From assembly GCF_901212655.1 (NCBI RefSeq), contig NZ_CAAKON010000044.1, positions 86,355 to 150,354 of the forward strand: DNA of 64,000 bases, read 5' to 3'. Each line of letters begins with the position of its first letter. Within the stretch, counting starts at the first letter, position 1. The notes under the pieces were generated by a model. It was not told where the DNA came from and ran no database searches. It saw nothing but the letters and a program-made list of their open reading frames with translations. The translations under genes and the position numbers were made by a program. Source of the DNA: Olsenella uli. Lineage in GTDB: Bacteria > Actinomycetota > Coriobacteriia > Coriobacteriales > Atopobiaceae. Of the stretch, positions 1 through 8,221 are shown piece by piece.

Positions 1-1440
1 ATCACCACCCTCACCATGGACGCGCTGCGCTCCATTCCCATGGGCATTCGCGAGGCAAGCTTTGCCATGGGCGCCACGCGCTGGCAGACCATCTACAAGG
101 TGGTGCTCCCGGCGGCAAAGATGGGCATCGTCAACGCCGTGGTGCTCGGCATGGGCCGTGCCATCGGCGAGACCATGGCCGTCCTCATGGTGGTGGGCAA
201 CGCGCCCGTCATCCCCGCGTCCGTCGCAAGCCCGCTCTCCACGCTCACGAGCCAGATTGCGCTCGACATGGGCTACTCGAGCGGCCTGCACAGGAGCGCC
301 CTCTTTGGCATGGGCGTCGTCTTGTTCCTCATCTCGGCCGGGCTCGTGGGCATCGTGCGTGCCCTCTCGGCCGCCCGCGAGGGGGGTCGCGGCCGATCCA
401 GGCATCGTCGCGCCAAGGCCGCCGACCGTGCGGTGAACGCGGTGGGCGTCTCGTTCAACCACGCCGAGGGAACGGCCGACCATGCGCCCGTGCAGAAGCT
501 CGCGGCAGACTCCGTGACGCCCGTGACTGGCGTCGAGACCATTTCGCGCGAGGGCTCCCGCGCCCGCATCAAGCGCCTGCTGTCCTCCGGAAGCGCGAGC
601 GGCGCAAACAAGGGCCGTACCAACGACGTCATGCTCGGCGTGTTCCGCGCCGCCGGCGTGCTCACCACGCTCGTGCTCGTGCTCATCATCGCCTTCGTGG
701 CCGTGAACGGCCTGCCGGTCATGTCGCTCGACTTCATCTTTGGCTGGCCCCACGGCGTCAACGCCGAGGGCGGCATCTTCCCCACGATCGTCTCCACCAT
801 CTACGTCACGGCGCTCGCGATGCTCATCTGCACGCCGGTGGCGGTGCTGGCGGCCGTCTACCTCGCCGAGTACGCCAAGCAGGGCAGGCTCGTGACCTTC
901 ATCCGCTATGCGGCCGACACCCTCTCCAGCGTGCCTTCCATCGTCATGGGCCTCTTTGGCTACGCGATGTTCGTCGAGGCGATGGGCTTCGGCCTCTCGA
1001 TGCTCTCCGCCGCTCTGGCGCTTGCGCTCATGATGCTGCCCATCGTCATGCGCACCACCGAGGAGGCCATCCGCGCCGTGCCTCGCTACATTCGCTGGGG
1101 CGCCTACGGTCTGGGCGCCACCAAGTGGCAGGTGGTCTCCAAGATCGTGCTGCCCAGCGCCTTCCCGCGCATCGCCACGGGCATCGTGCTCGCCATCGGC
1201 CGCGCCATCGGCGAGACGGCCGTGGTGCTCTACACCATGGGCCAGGCCATCAACCTGCCCGTGACGCCGCTTGACTCGGGCCGTCCCATGACGATCCACC
1301 TCTACCAGCTTGCCAACGAGGGCATCAACATGCAGGCCGCCTACGGCACGGCCCTGCTGCTCATGATCATGATTCTCGCGTTCAACCTCTTTGCGCGCCA
1401 CATCTCGCGCAAGAGCGCTCAGAAGTCGAAGGGAAACTAG
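1..1440 (+). CDS. pstCA: Phosphate ABC transporter permease, PstC C-terminus fused to PstA (5' partial)
   Basis: Inner-membrane permease of the high-affinity phosphate importer. The frame is open at the window edge, so the gene starts upstream; the first in-frame ATG (16) is internal. The first ~115 visible codons are the end of PstC, with the EAA-type loop that contacts PstB (GIREASFAMGATRWQTIYKV). A polar ~80-residue linker follows, then a full PstA domain from about residue 205 with its own EAA loop (RWGAYGLGATKWQVVSKIV) and several membrane spans. PstC and PstA are normally separate genes; here no stop separates them. pstB starts 3 nt after the stop, so they share an operon. Identity is secure; the fusion is read directly from the frame. 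Confidence 0.93.
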   Translation: MTTLTMDALRSIPMGIREASFAMGATRWQTIYKVVLPAAKMGIVNAVVLGMGRAIGETMAVLMVVGNAPVIPASVASPLSTLTSQIALDMGYSSGLHRSALFGMGVVLFLISAGLVGIVRALSAAREGGRGRSRHRRAKAADRAVNAVGVSFNHAEGTADHAPVQKLAADSVTPVTGVETISREGSRARIKRLLSSGSASGANKGRTNDVMLGVFRAAGVLTTLVLVLIIAFVAVNGLPVMSLDFIFGWPHGVNAEGGIFPTIVSTIYVTALAMLICTPVAVLAAVYLAEYAKQGRLVTFIRYAADTLSSVPSIVMGLFGYAMFVEAMGFGLSMLSAALALALMMLPIVMRTTEEAIRAVPRYIRWGAYGLGATKWQVVSKIVLPSAFPRIATGIVLAIGRAIGETAVVLYTMGQAINLPVTPLDSGRPMTIHLYQLANEGINMQAAYGTALLLMIMILAFNLFARHISRKSAQKSKGN

Positions 1441-1443
1441 GCC

Positions 1444-2247
1444 ATGACCGTCTATCGCCACGCGCCCGAGAACCACGGAGAGGGCATCCACGTCGAGGGC
1501 TTCGACTTCTGGTACGGGAGCTTCCACGCCCTCACCGGGGTCACCATGGACGTGGCCCCCAACGCCATCACGGCCTTCATCGGCCCGTCCGGCTGCGGCA
1601 AGTCCACGTTCCTGCGCTGCATGAACCGCATGAACGACCTCATCGAGGGCACACGCTGCGAGGGCACCATGCAGCTCGACGGCTCCGACATCTACGCCGC
1701 CGGCGTCGACCCCGTGGACCTGCGCCGCCGCGTGGGCATGATCTTCCAGCAGCCCAACCCGTTTCCCAAGAGCATCTACGAGAACGTGGCCTTTGGTCCG
1801 CGCCTGCTGGGTGTCACCTCCAAGAGCGACCTCGATGGCATCGTCGAGGAGTCGCTCAAGCGCTCCAACCTCTGGAAGGAGGTTGCCGACCAGCTGGACA
1901 AGAACGGCCTTGCGCTCTCCGGCGGCCAGCAGCAGCGCCTCTGCATCGCGCGCACCCTCGCCGTGCAGCCCGATGTCCTGCTCATGGACGAGCCCTGCTC
2001 GGCCATCGACCCCACGAGCGTCCAGCGCGTCGAGGACCTCATGGCCGAGCTCAAGGACGAGATGACCATCATCATCGTCACCCACAGCATGCAGCAGGCG
2101 GCCCGCGTGTCAGACTACATGGCCTTCTTCCTGCAGGAGCATGCCGGCGAGCCGGCGGGTCTCGTGGAGTACGGCAACACGCGCGAGATCTTCAGCTCGC
2201 CCAAGGACAGCCGCACCGAGGACTACATCACCGGCCGCTTCGGCTAG
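1444..2247 (+). CDS. pstB: Phosphate ABC transporter ATP-binding protein PstB
   Basis: Cytoplasmic ATPase that powers phosphate import through the PstCA permease. 267 residues, near the usual length. Walker [10 protein letters not shown] is at residues 47-55, the Q-loop is in QQPNPFP, the ABC signature is LSGGQQQR, Walker B is VLLMDEP and the switch histidine is in VTHSMQQ. The paired MNRMNDL segment after Walker A is typical of PstB. It lies 3 nt after pstCA and 74 nt before phoU, in one operon; pstS would lie left of the window. Confidence 0.97.
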   Translation: MTVYRHAPENHGEGIHVEGFDFWYGSFHALTGVTMDVAPNAITAFIGPSGCGKSTFLRCMNRMNDLIEGTRCEGTMQLDGSDIYAAGVDPVDLRRRVGMIFQQPNPFPKSIYENVAFGPRLLGVTSKSDLDGIVEESLKRSNLWKEVADQLDKNGLALSGGQQQRLCIARTLAVQPDVLLMDEPCSAIDPTSVQRVEDLMAELKDEMTIIIVTHSMQQAARVSDYMAFFLQEHAGEPAGLVEYGNTREIFSSPKDSRTEDYITGRFG

Positions 2248-2321
2248 CGGGAGGGGGCGCACGCCTCGGCCCGCCACGTCAGGCATCCCACATTCCCACG
2301 CATTCCACCCAGGGAGGCACC

Positions 2322-3101
2322 ATGCGCGACACCTTCAATCGCGAGCTCACCGAGATGCGCCAGGAGCTCGTCTCCATCTACGCCAACATCGACCTGGCGC
2401 TTCATGACGCCGTGGACGCCCTCGCCGCAGGCAACCGCGAGAAGGCCCAGGAGGTGCGCGAGCTCACCCGCGAGCTCGACCGCCGCTGCGCCGCGCTCGA
2501 GGACAAGGCGTTCTCCATGATCGTGACCCAGCAGCCGGTGGCAAGCGACCTGCGCCTCATCCAGTTCGCCATCTACGCCAACTTCAACCTGGAGCGCATG
2601 TCCAACCACGTGCGCAACATCGCCAAGACCGCGCTTCGCTGCGCGGGCCGCCAGGTTCCCGGGCAGCTGCTGGACCTGCTGGCGAGCGAGGGGCACCTCG
2701 TCTACCGCGTGCTCTCCAGCTGCGTGATGGCCATCGTGGAGGAGGACCTGCGCCTTGCCACCTCGCTGCCCACGCTCGACGAGCCGGTCGACGATCTCTA
2801 CAAGCAGTTCTTTCGCACGCTCGCCACATTTGGCCCGGAGGACGACATGGACGCCGCAAGTCGTGTCATCATGGCCTCCCGCATGCTCGAGCGCATCTCG
2901 GACAACGCGGTGGAGGTGGGCGAGCGCCTCGTGGTGCTGCTCACCGGTGAGCACGTGAGCCTGGACGACCTTGCGGAGCTGGGCGATGAGGAGCTCGCGC
3001 GCCTCTACGTCACGCGTGGCGTGGGCCTCAGGCACGGCAAGCGCGTCGACGAGAAGCTTGCGCGCCAGATTCCCGAGGTTACCATCGAGGGTGACAAGTA
3101 G
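2322..3101 (+). CDS. phoU: Phosphate-uptake regulatory protein PhoU
   Basis: PhoU links the Pst transporter to the phosphate two-component system and damps phosphate uptake. The protein has the expected all-helical build of two related three-helix bundles; the acidic metal-binding pattern appears in FNLERMSNHVRNIAK and again in MLERISDNAVEVGE. At 259 residues it is longer than most PhoU proteins (about 220) because of a C-terminal tail rich in Glu, Arg and Lys. The start ATG has GGGAGG just upstream. It is the last gene of the pst operon; yggS follows within 30 nt and may be co-transcribed. Confidence 0.93.
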   Translation: MRDTFNRELTEMRQELVSIYANIDLALHDAVDALAAGNREKAQEVRELTRELDRRCAALEDKAFSMIVTQQPVASDLRLIQFAIYANFNLERMSNHVRNIAKTALRCAGRQVPGQLLDLLASEGHLVYRVLSSCVMAIVEEDLRLATSLPTLDEPVDDLYKQFFRTLATFGPEDDMDAASRVIMASRMLERISDNAVEVGERLVVLLTGEHVSLDDLAELGDEELARLYVTRGVGLRHGKRVDEKLARQIPEVTIEGDK

Positions 3102-3127
3102 GCGCGCGTTCGGAAAGGATGCTGAGC

Positions 3128-3898
3128 ATGGACACGAGCGAGGGGGAGTCTGGCACCGCTGCGGCCATGGGGGCCGGGCTTGAGCCGGATGCCGGGTACG
3201 AGGACCTCGTCCGCGAGCGCAGGGAGGCGATTCTCTCGAGGCTCGAGGAGGCATGCGCGCGCTCCGGTCGCACGACGTCTGAGGTGCTTGTGGAGGCCGT
3301 CTCCAAGACGGTGGGGCCCGAGGCCGTGGTTGCCGCCATGCGCGCCGGCTATGAGGCCTTTGGCGAGAACCGTCCCCAGGAGCTCGTGCGCAAGCTCGAC
3401 GCCCTTTCCGCGGCTGGCATCGAGGCTCCGCGCTTCGACATGATCGGCAACCTCCAGACCAACAAGATCAACCAGGTGCTTGGACGGGCGCACCTCATCC
3501 ATTCGATTTCCTCGTCGCACCTCGCCGAGGCCGTCTCGAAGCGCGCCGAGCGCGGGGGCCTGCGCGTGCCGGTGCTCTTGGAGTGCAACGTCTCGGGCGA
3601 GGCGTCCAAGAGCGGCTTTTCGCCGGACGAGGCGCGCGCGGCCGCCGAGGGGCTGGCGGCGCTTCCCGGCATTACGCTCGAGGGCATCATGACCATGGCG
3701 CCCGCCCACGACGCGGACGCCGCACGCCGTACGTTCAGCGGCCTGCGCGAGCTCGCGAATGACCTTCGGCGGCGCACGGGGCTCGGCCTGCCCACGCTTT
3801 CCTGCGGAATGAGTGATGATTTCACAATTGCGGTGGAGGAGGGCGCTACCCTCGTTAGGCTTGGAAGGATAGCGTTCTCTTCCGATTACGCCCTCTAG
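3128..3898 (+). CDS. yggS: YggS-family pyridoxal-phosphate homeostasis protein
   Basis: PLP-binding protein of the YggS/PROSC family that buffers cytoplasmic PLP; it has no known catalytic turnover. The PLP lysine is in EAVSKTVG, followed by the family motif AFGENRPQE; later come FDMIGNLQTNK, ECNVSGEASKSGF and the Ser-Cys-Gly-Met-Ser-Asp-Asp phosphate-binding segment near the end. I chose the ATG at 3128 because AAAGGA sits at a normal distance; the ATG at 3119 overlaps that site. It opens the yggS-sepF-proC-yggT-divIVA block, conserved next to division genes in Gram-positives. Confidence 0.93.
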   Translation: MDTSEGESGTAAAMGAGLEPDAGYEDLVRERREAILSRLEEACARSGRTTSEVLVEAVSKTVGPEAVVAAMRAGYEAFGENRPQELVRKLDALSAAGIEAPRFDMIGNLQTNKINQVLGRAHLIHSISSSHLAEAVSKRAERGGLRVPVLLECNVSGEASKSGFSPDEARAAAEGLAALPGITLEGIMTMAPAHDADAARRTFSGLRELANDLRRRTGLGLPTLSCGMSDDFTIAVEEGATLVRLGRIAFSSDYAL

Positions 3899-3961
3899 GG
3901 CGCCGGACCGCCCGGGACACGAACGCGGCGTACGGGCGCTCGAGCAGACATGGGGAACCAC

Positions 3962-4738
3962 ATGGGATTTTTCGACAGCATCAAGGACGCCGTCCAGGAC
4001 CGCATCCACCCGCAGGGTGGCCGGGACGACTACTACGACGACGGCTACTACGACGACGGCTACGACGAGTACGGCTCGGATGGCTACGACGACGGCTATG
4101 GCAGCTCCCAGCCGGCGCCCGCCCACACCGAGCAGCGCTCCGGCCTGCTGGGCAATCCGTCGCGTCCCGAGGCGGACAGCGTCTCGGTCTACACGCGCTC
4201 TGGCAGACATCTGTCGAGCGAGGATCTCTCGCCCAATGCGGACCGCTATCGAGACGACTCCGGTTATCGCGACGACGGCGCTTACCGCACGGCAGACGAC
4301 TCCTGGCGCGCCAGTGCAGACCGCGTGGTGGACACCGAGCCCGTCACCCACGCCGATCCCAGCGCATCCTACGTGCCGGCGATGTCCCAGCCCGGCGTCT
4401 TTGGCTCCACGGGCAACACGCCCGGCGACGTGGGGCTCACGGCCGTGCCGCGCGTGACCTCCGGCAAGCTTCCGCCCTATGTCCTGAGGCCCACGAGCTA
4501 CGACGATGTGCAGATGGTCATCCGCCGCGTCCGCACCAACCAGCCGGTGGTGCTCTGCTTCAAGAACCTCAAGATCGAGACGGCCAAGCGCGTGCTGGAC
4601 TTCTGCTTTGGCCTCGCCTGTGGCGTGGACGGCTCGGTCGAGGAGCTTGGCGACCGCGCGTTCGTCGTGCTGCCGCGGGGCATCACCCTCACAGATTCCG
4701 ACATGGCGAAGCTTCGCCAGGAGGGCGTGTTTCGATAG
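3962..4738 (+). CDS. sepF: Cell division protein SepF
   Basis: SepF anchors FtsZ to the membrane and shapes the division septum. The N-terminus MGFFDSIKDAVQD is the expected amphipathic membrane-binding helix, which favours the ATG at 3962 over the one at 3950. An Asp/Tyr/Gly-rich low-complexity linker follows, partly encoded by short repeats. The SepF core occupies the last ~85 residues (from PPYVLRPTSYDDVQ to FVVLPRGITLTD). Actinobacteria usually lack FtsA, so SepF is probably the main FtsZ tether. Neighbours yggS, yggT and divIVA agree. Confidence 0.95.
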   Translation: MGFFDSIKDAVQDRIHPQGGRDDYYDDGYYDDGYDEYGSDGYDDGYGSSQPAPAHTEQRSGLLGNPSRPEADSVSVYTRSGRHLSSEDLSPNADRYRDDSGYRDDGAYRTADDSWRASADRVVDTEPVTHADPSASYVPAMSQPGVFGSTGNTPGDVGLTAVPRVTSGKLPPYVLRPTSYDDVQMVIRRVRTNQPVVLCFKNLKIETAKRVLDFCFGLACGVDGSVEELGDRAFVVLPRGITLTDSDMAKLRQEGVFR

Positions 4739-4767
4739 GGCGTCCCATCTCTCAAGATCGTTTGCTC

Positions 4768-4791
4768 GCGGCGGCCTCGCACGGCCGCCGC
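4768..4791 (+). terminator. GC-rich hairpin between sepF and proC
   Basis: A perfect 9-bp stem (GCGGCGGCC with GGCCGCCGC, 6-nt loop) lies 30 nt after sepF and ends 22 nt before proC. The following GCTCGTT is only weakly T-rich. It may terminate or attenuate sepF transcription, or simply separate the messages. Confidence 0.4.
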
Positions 4792-4813
4792 GCTCGTTAG
4801 AAAGGATGTTTGA

Positions 4814-5641
4814 ATGGCAACTGAAACCGCGCCCCAGGCGCTCGACGTGAGGGTTGGCGTCATCGGCGGCGGCTCCATGGGCGGAGCGATTGCCCGCGGG
4901 CTCGTGGCCTCCGACACGCTCGAGGGTGCCAACGTCATCGTTTGTGACCACGGTGCCGCCAAGCTCGCGGCCCTCGCCGAGGCTGGTGTTACAACCCGCC
5001 CCGATGCGGACGCGCTTCTTGCCGAGGACCCCTCAGTGGTGGTGCTCGCCGTGAAGCCGCAGGTGCTTGGCGCCCTGCTCGACGAGGTCTCCGCACGCCT
5101 TGCCGGCAAGCTCGTCGTCTCCATCGCGGCTGGCGTCACCCTCGAGACGCTCGAGAGCCGCCTGCCGGGTGCTCGCGTGGTTCGCGTGATGCCCAACCTG
5201 CCGGTATCTGTGCGCTCCGGCGCCTCTGCCGTCGCCGGCGGCACCGCCGCCACCACTGACGACGTCGAGCTCGTGCGTACCCTCTTCGCCGCGCTCGGCT
5301 CGGCCGAGGTCATGCGCGAGGACCAGCTGGACGCCGAGGGTGCCGTGGTGGGTTGCGGCCCGGCCTACTTCGCCCTCATGGTGGACGCCCTCACGCGCGC
5401 CGGCATCCGCGCCGGCCTTCCCGCCAAGGCCTCTCGCGAGATGGTGAACGCCACCATGCTCGGCGTGGCCGAGATGCTCAAGGAGTCCGGCGAGCACCCG
5501 CGCACCTATATGGAGCGCGTCACCTCGCCCGGCGGCACCACGGCCGCGGCCCTCTACGAGCTCGAGCCGCTCATGGTCGAAGGGGCCTATGCCGCCGTCG
5601 ATGCCGCGCTCGAGCGCACGGCAGAGCTGGCGAGGGGTTAG
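4814..5641 (+). CDS. proC: Pyrroline-5-carboxylate reductase
   Basis: Catalyses the last step of proline synthesis, NAD(P)H-dependent reduction of 1-pyrroline-5-carboxylate. The N-terminal Rossmann motif is VGVIGGGSMGGAIA; the middle has VVLAVKPQVL and RVMPNLPVSVRSGASA; the C-terminal dimerisation domain ends with VTSPGGTTAAALYELE, the ProC signature. 275 residues, normal length. Start chosen at ATG 4814 with AAAGGA upstream. yggT starts 3 nt after the stop. Confidence 0.96.
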   Translation: MATETAPQALDVRVGVIGGGSMGGAIARGLVASDTLEGANVIVCDHGAAKLAALAEAGVTTRPDADALLAEDPSVVVLAVKPQVLGALLDEVSARLAGKLVVSIAAGVTLETLESRLPGARVVRVMPNLPVSVRSGASAVAGGTAATTDDVELVRTLFAALGSAEVMREDQLDAEGAVVGCGPAYFALMVDALTRAGIRAGLPAKASREMVNATMLGVAEMLKESGEHPRTYMERVTSPGGTTAAALYELEPLMVEGAYAAVDAALERTAELARG

Positions 5642-5644
5642 CGG

Positions 5645-5923
5645 ATGGTGCTCTATCAGGTGGCCCAGGTCCTCAATGGGCTCATCGACTTCTACGAGTG
5701 GTTGGTTATCGCCTGGTGTCTGCTCTCGTGGTTCCCGCTGAGGGAGGGGAGCTTCATTGCCGACGTCGCCGTTGTCGTCAACAACATCGTGGCGCCGTAC
5801 ATGGGGCTGCTCCGACGCTTCATCCCGCCGGTTATGGGCATCGACTTCTCGCCCATCCTCGGCGTCCTGGTCCTTCAGGTCATCCAAAGTGCCCTGCCCA
5901 GGTTGCTCCTTTCTCTGGCCTGA
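5645..5923 (+). CDS. yggT: YggT-family small membrane protein
   Basis: 92-residue membrane protein with two hydrophobic segments (about residues 5-30 and 65-90) and the family features WCLLSWFPLREG and a Pro-rich segment before helix 2. The family is repeatedly found beside sepF and divIVA and has been linked to division or osmotic stress, but its biochemical role is not settled. Translationally close to proC. Confidence 0.88.
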   Translation: MVLYQVAQVLNGLIDFYEWLVIAWCLLSWFPLREGSFIADVAVVVNNIVAPYMGLLRRFIPPVMGIDFSPILGVLVLQVIQSALPRLLLSLA

Positions 5924-6260
5924 TGATTTGGCGTGCCTCCCGGCGAGCCGGCTTGCCAACCGAGCCGGCTTGCCAACCGAGCCGGCTTGCCGTCCAATTT
6001 GACTCATTTGGCTGACAAGGTGAGCTTTGCATTGCCCGGCACCTCACCACGTAGGCCCCAGTGGGCGCTTTGACTTGTCGTTGCGTTCCTCTTTGTGCCG
6101 GTTTGTACCGGCCCGGGACGCTGCGTAAGTGGCATTCAAGGCATCAGGGCCCGCTTCCCGTGAAAGACTCATCCTCTTTTCGCGAGGGTGGGTATACTAC
6201 CGACTTAGCGTATTGCGTGACCCGGGGGTGCCCGGCCACAGGAATCGAAAGGGAATCAGA
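5924..6260. repeat. Intergenic region with 17-nt tandem repeat before divIVA
   Basis: No gene seen. At 5945-5991 the unit GAGCCGGCTTGCCAACC is repeated 2.8 times in tandem, starting 21 nt after yggT. The unit is itself GC-rich and could fold on pairing of neighbouring copies. The rest holds the divIVA promoter region. Confidence 0.8.
6193..6198 (+). promoter_or_regulatory. Likely divIVA promoter -10 box
   Basis: TATACT lies 63 nt before the divIVA start in a locally AT-richer stretch. No good -35 hexamer was found at 16-18 nt, so only the -10 is proposed. Confidence 0.4.
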
Positions 6261-7019
6261 ATGGCAATCACACCCGCAGAGATCGACCAGCTCACCTTCT
6301 CTCCCTCCAAGCACGGCTATGACACCGACGAGGTCGACGCCTTCCTCGAGCGCCTTTCCGGCGAGGTTGACGCGATGCTCCAGAAGATCGCAGACCTCAA
6401 GGGTCGCCTGACCTCCTCCGAGCAGCAGCTCGCTGCTTCCCAGGCCCAGGTGTCCCAGCTCCAGCAGCAGCTCCAGCAGGTCTCCAGCTCCGCCCAGCAG
6501 ACGCTGCCCGCGCCCGCCCCGATCGCCGAGGCGCCCGTCGTGGCCACGCCCTCCGAGAGCCAGATCTCGAAGGTCCTCATCGTTGCCCAGCAGAGCGCCG
6601 ACAAGATGGTTGCCGACGCCCGCGACACCGCGGAGAAGATCCGCAACGAGGCCGATCAGAAGGCCCGCGAGGTCATCCGTCAGGCTCTCGCCGAGAAGCA
6701 GAACGAGCTCGACGAGATGGATCGCCTGAAGCAGTCTCGCGAGGAGTTCCGCGACCAGTACAAGGCGCTGCTCCAGCACTTCATGGACGACGCCGACAAC
6801 GCTTTCTCCCAGCAGATGCTCACCAGTACGCCCACGGGCTCCGCTGCCGTCTCCGCCTCGCGCGCGATGCCGGCCATGCCGTCTGCCCACGTGGCTGCCC
6901 CGGCCCCTGTGACGCCGGCCCCGGCTCCCGTCGCCCCCCACGCCGACGCCGATGCAACGGTGCTGGCCCCGCAGCAGCAGGCTCCGATCTCCGGCGTTGA
7001 CGTCGACGACCTGGACTAA
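6261..7019 (+). CDS. divIVA: DivIVA-family polar growth/septum protein
   Basis: Coiled-coil protein that binds curved membrane at poles and septa and recruits wall-synthesis and division factors. 252 residues. The N-terminal membrane-binding domain is clear: MAITPAEIDQLTFSPSKHGYDTDEVDAFL. A long Gln/Leu coiled coil covers about residues 35-85, a second coiled coil (ADKMVADARDTAEKIRNEAD) about 105-180, and the C-terminus is an Ala/Pro low-complexity tail. The reading frame extends upstream, but the DivIVA start motif and the spacing AAAGGGAATCAGA-ATG fix the start at 6261. Confidence 0.95.
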   Translation: MAITPAEIDQLTFSPSKHGYDTDEVDAFLERLSGEVDAMLQKIADLKGRLTSSEQQLAASQAQVSQLQQQLQQVSSSAQQTLPAPAPIAEAPVVATPSESQISKVLIVAQQSADKMVADARDTAEKIRNEADQKAREVIRQALAEKQNELDEMDRLKQSREEFRDQYKALLQHFMDDADNAFSQQMLTSTPTGSAAVSASRAMPAMPSAHVAAPAPVTPAPAPVAPHADADATVLAPQQQAPISGVDVDDLD

Positions 7020-7091
7020 CGAGCACGGCTTCGTCGTTGGCCGAGTACCGTTGCGCTGCCCGCCATTCTGGAGATGGTTGTCGGCGTAGTC

Positions 7092-7178
7092 GCGAGAGGG
7101 TCGGATTGCAATTGGTGACTAGGTTTTCGGCACGGGTGCGAGAGGGCCGGACGCAGTTGGCGACTAGGTTTTCGGCAA
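7092..7178. repeat. 46-bp tandem duplication downstream of divIVA
   Basis: Two imperfect copies of a ~41-nt segment (GCGAGAGGG ... ACTAGGTTTTCGGCA) lie at period 46. No coding potential. Confidence 0.75.
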
Positions 7179-7208
7179 CTCGTTATTCTTGATGTGTTTC
7201 ATGATGTG

Positions 7209-7245
7209 AAGGCGTCGTTGAGCTTGGCTCGGCGACGCCTTTTTC
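7209..7245 (+). terminator. Rho-independent terminator after divIVA
   Basis: AAGGCGTCG (7209-7217) pairs with CGACGCCTT (7233-7241), followed by a run of T residues (7240-7244). This is the clearest intrinsic terminator in the first 50 kb and closes the yggS-divIVA block, about 190 nt after divIVA. Confidence 0.85.
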
Positions 7246-7420
7246 TGTCTTCAGAGCCCTGCTGCGGCTCCCTGCCCTGCGTTCCTTGGTATCCCGCGTC
7301 TTTCTGTCCACGTATCCGAGCGATTCTCGGCGACGCCTTTTTCTTCAGAGCCCTGGTGTGGTTCTCTCTGCCCTGCGTTGTCTTGTTATCCCGCGCCTTT
7401 CTGTCCGTGAATCCGGCGCC
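7229..7420. repeat. Duplicated ~98-bp segment including the terminator 3' arm
   Basis: The segment from TCGGCGACGCCTTTTTC through CAGAGCCCTG, CCCTGCGTT and ATCCCGCG to a TGTCC motif occurs twice in tandem (starts 7229 and 7327). The second copy carries the right arm and T-run of the terminator without the left arm. Confidence 0.75.
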
Positions 7421-7654
7421 TTTCTGCCCGCGAATCCGGGCGATTGCGGGATGGGGCCGGCGTGGGGCGGTGCGGCGCCCCATTTCGTCCACGAATCCGG
7501 TCGGTTGCAGGATGGGGCCGGCGTGGGGCAGCACGGCACCCCATTCTGTCCACGTATCCGGCGCCTTTCTGTCCACGAATCTGTGCGATTGCGGGATAGA
7601 TGTGGCGTGGGGCAGCACGGCACCCCATTCTGTCCACGAATCCGGTCGGTTGCG
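7305..7654. repeat. Array of a 24-nt dispersed repeat (locus 1, forward copies)
   Basis: Forward copies of a 24-nt motif lie at 7305-7328, 7426-7449, 7486-7509, 7570-7593 and 7631-7654, with half copies at 7402 and 7547. The motif begins TGTCCACGAAT, has about five variable bases and ends CGATTGCG or CGGTTGCG; AATC and GATT inside it form a small inverted repeat. Between the later copies lies a repeated spacer containing GATGGGGCCGGCGTGGGGC. The same motif returns at 7.8, 10.9-11.2 and 24.7-25.1 kb. The apparent ORFs here are by-products of the repeats. Confidence 0.85.
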
Positions 7655-7812
7655 TAGCTGCGGCGGATACGTGCCGAACGGCGTGTGACCGATTGTGTGA
7701 GTGCCGTGGGTGCGCCTTATAAAACCGCTGGTAGAAGGTTCGATGCAAATCACCGTAACTCAATGGGCGGTGCCTAAGACCTTTCGAAGGTGCGTCGTGT
7801 GGGCCGAAGGCA

Positions 7813-7887
7813 CGCAATCGACGCGTTCTCTGGACAAAACCGCCCCACCGTTTGCCGCTGCCGTGCAATGGACCGAGTTTGTGGACA
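7813..7887. repeat. 24-nt dispersed repeat (locus 1, inverted copies)
   Basis: Two copies in opposite orientation lie at 7813-7836 and 7864-7887, each ending TGGACA on the plus strand. They face the forward copies of the preceding array, as in the 10.9-11.2 and 24.7-25.1 kb loci. Confidence 0.75.
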
Positions 7888-7949
7888 GGCCAAGCCGTTC
7901 CAATGAGCCGTGCTTGAGGCGAGTGGATCGCTCCACAGGTTCTCTTCTG

Positions 7950-8095
7950 TGAACAGGGAGAGACTGCGCCGAGCTTCGCACCCGAGATCATGTAGAGACT
8001 GCGCCGAGCTTCGCACCTGAGAACAGGGAGAGACTGTGCCGGGCTTCGCTCCCGAGATCATGCAGAGGCTGTTCCGGGCTTCGCACCTGAGGGCG
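7950..8095. repeat. Tandem repeat of ~38-42 nt, four degenerate copies
   Basis: The unit GAGACTGCGCCGAGCTTCGC, followed by ACC(C/T)GAGA and a short variable tail, occurs four times with small changes. It is gene-free and ends about 125 nt before the stop of the minus-strand DUF4931 gene. Confidence 0.8.
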
Positions 8096-8221
8096 ACGGG
8101 AAGTAATGCTGGTATCGCAATCGAGCTGGAGAATGCGGCGTCGCGTCAATTGGGGGATACTTGATGCCGACCTTAACCTTGTTCGCCGCTCACGCTGCGA
8201 TGATGTACTAAGCGGGGAGCG

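Noticed and set aside
3005..4951. 648-codon open frame on the minus strand
   Set aside because: Antisense to phoU, yggS and sepF, which have strong family motifs; the antisense product has none.
7305..7654. Possible CRISPR array
   Set aside because: The 24-nt copies are unevenly spaced, vary in their centre, occur in both orientations and share similar spacers; no cas gene is present.
7194..7688. 164-codon open frame after divIVA
   Set aside because: Made entirely of the terminator duplication and the 24-nt repeats; several frames are open at once.
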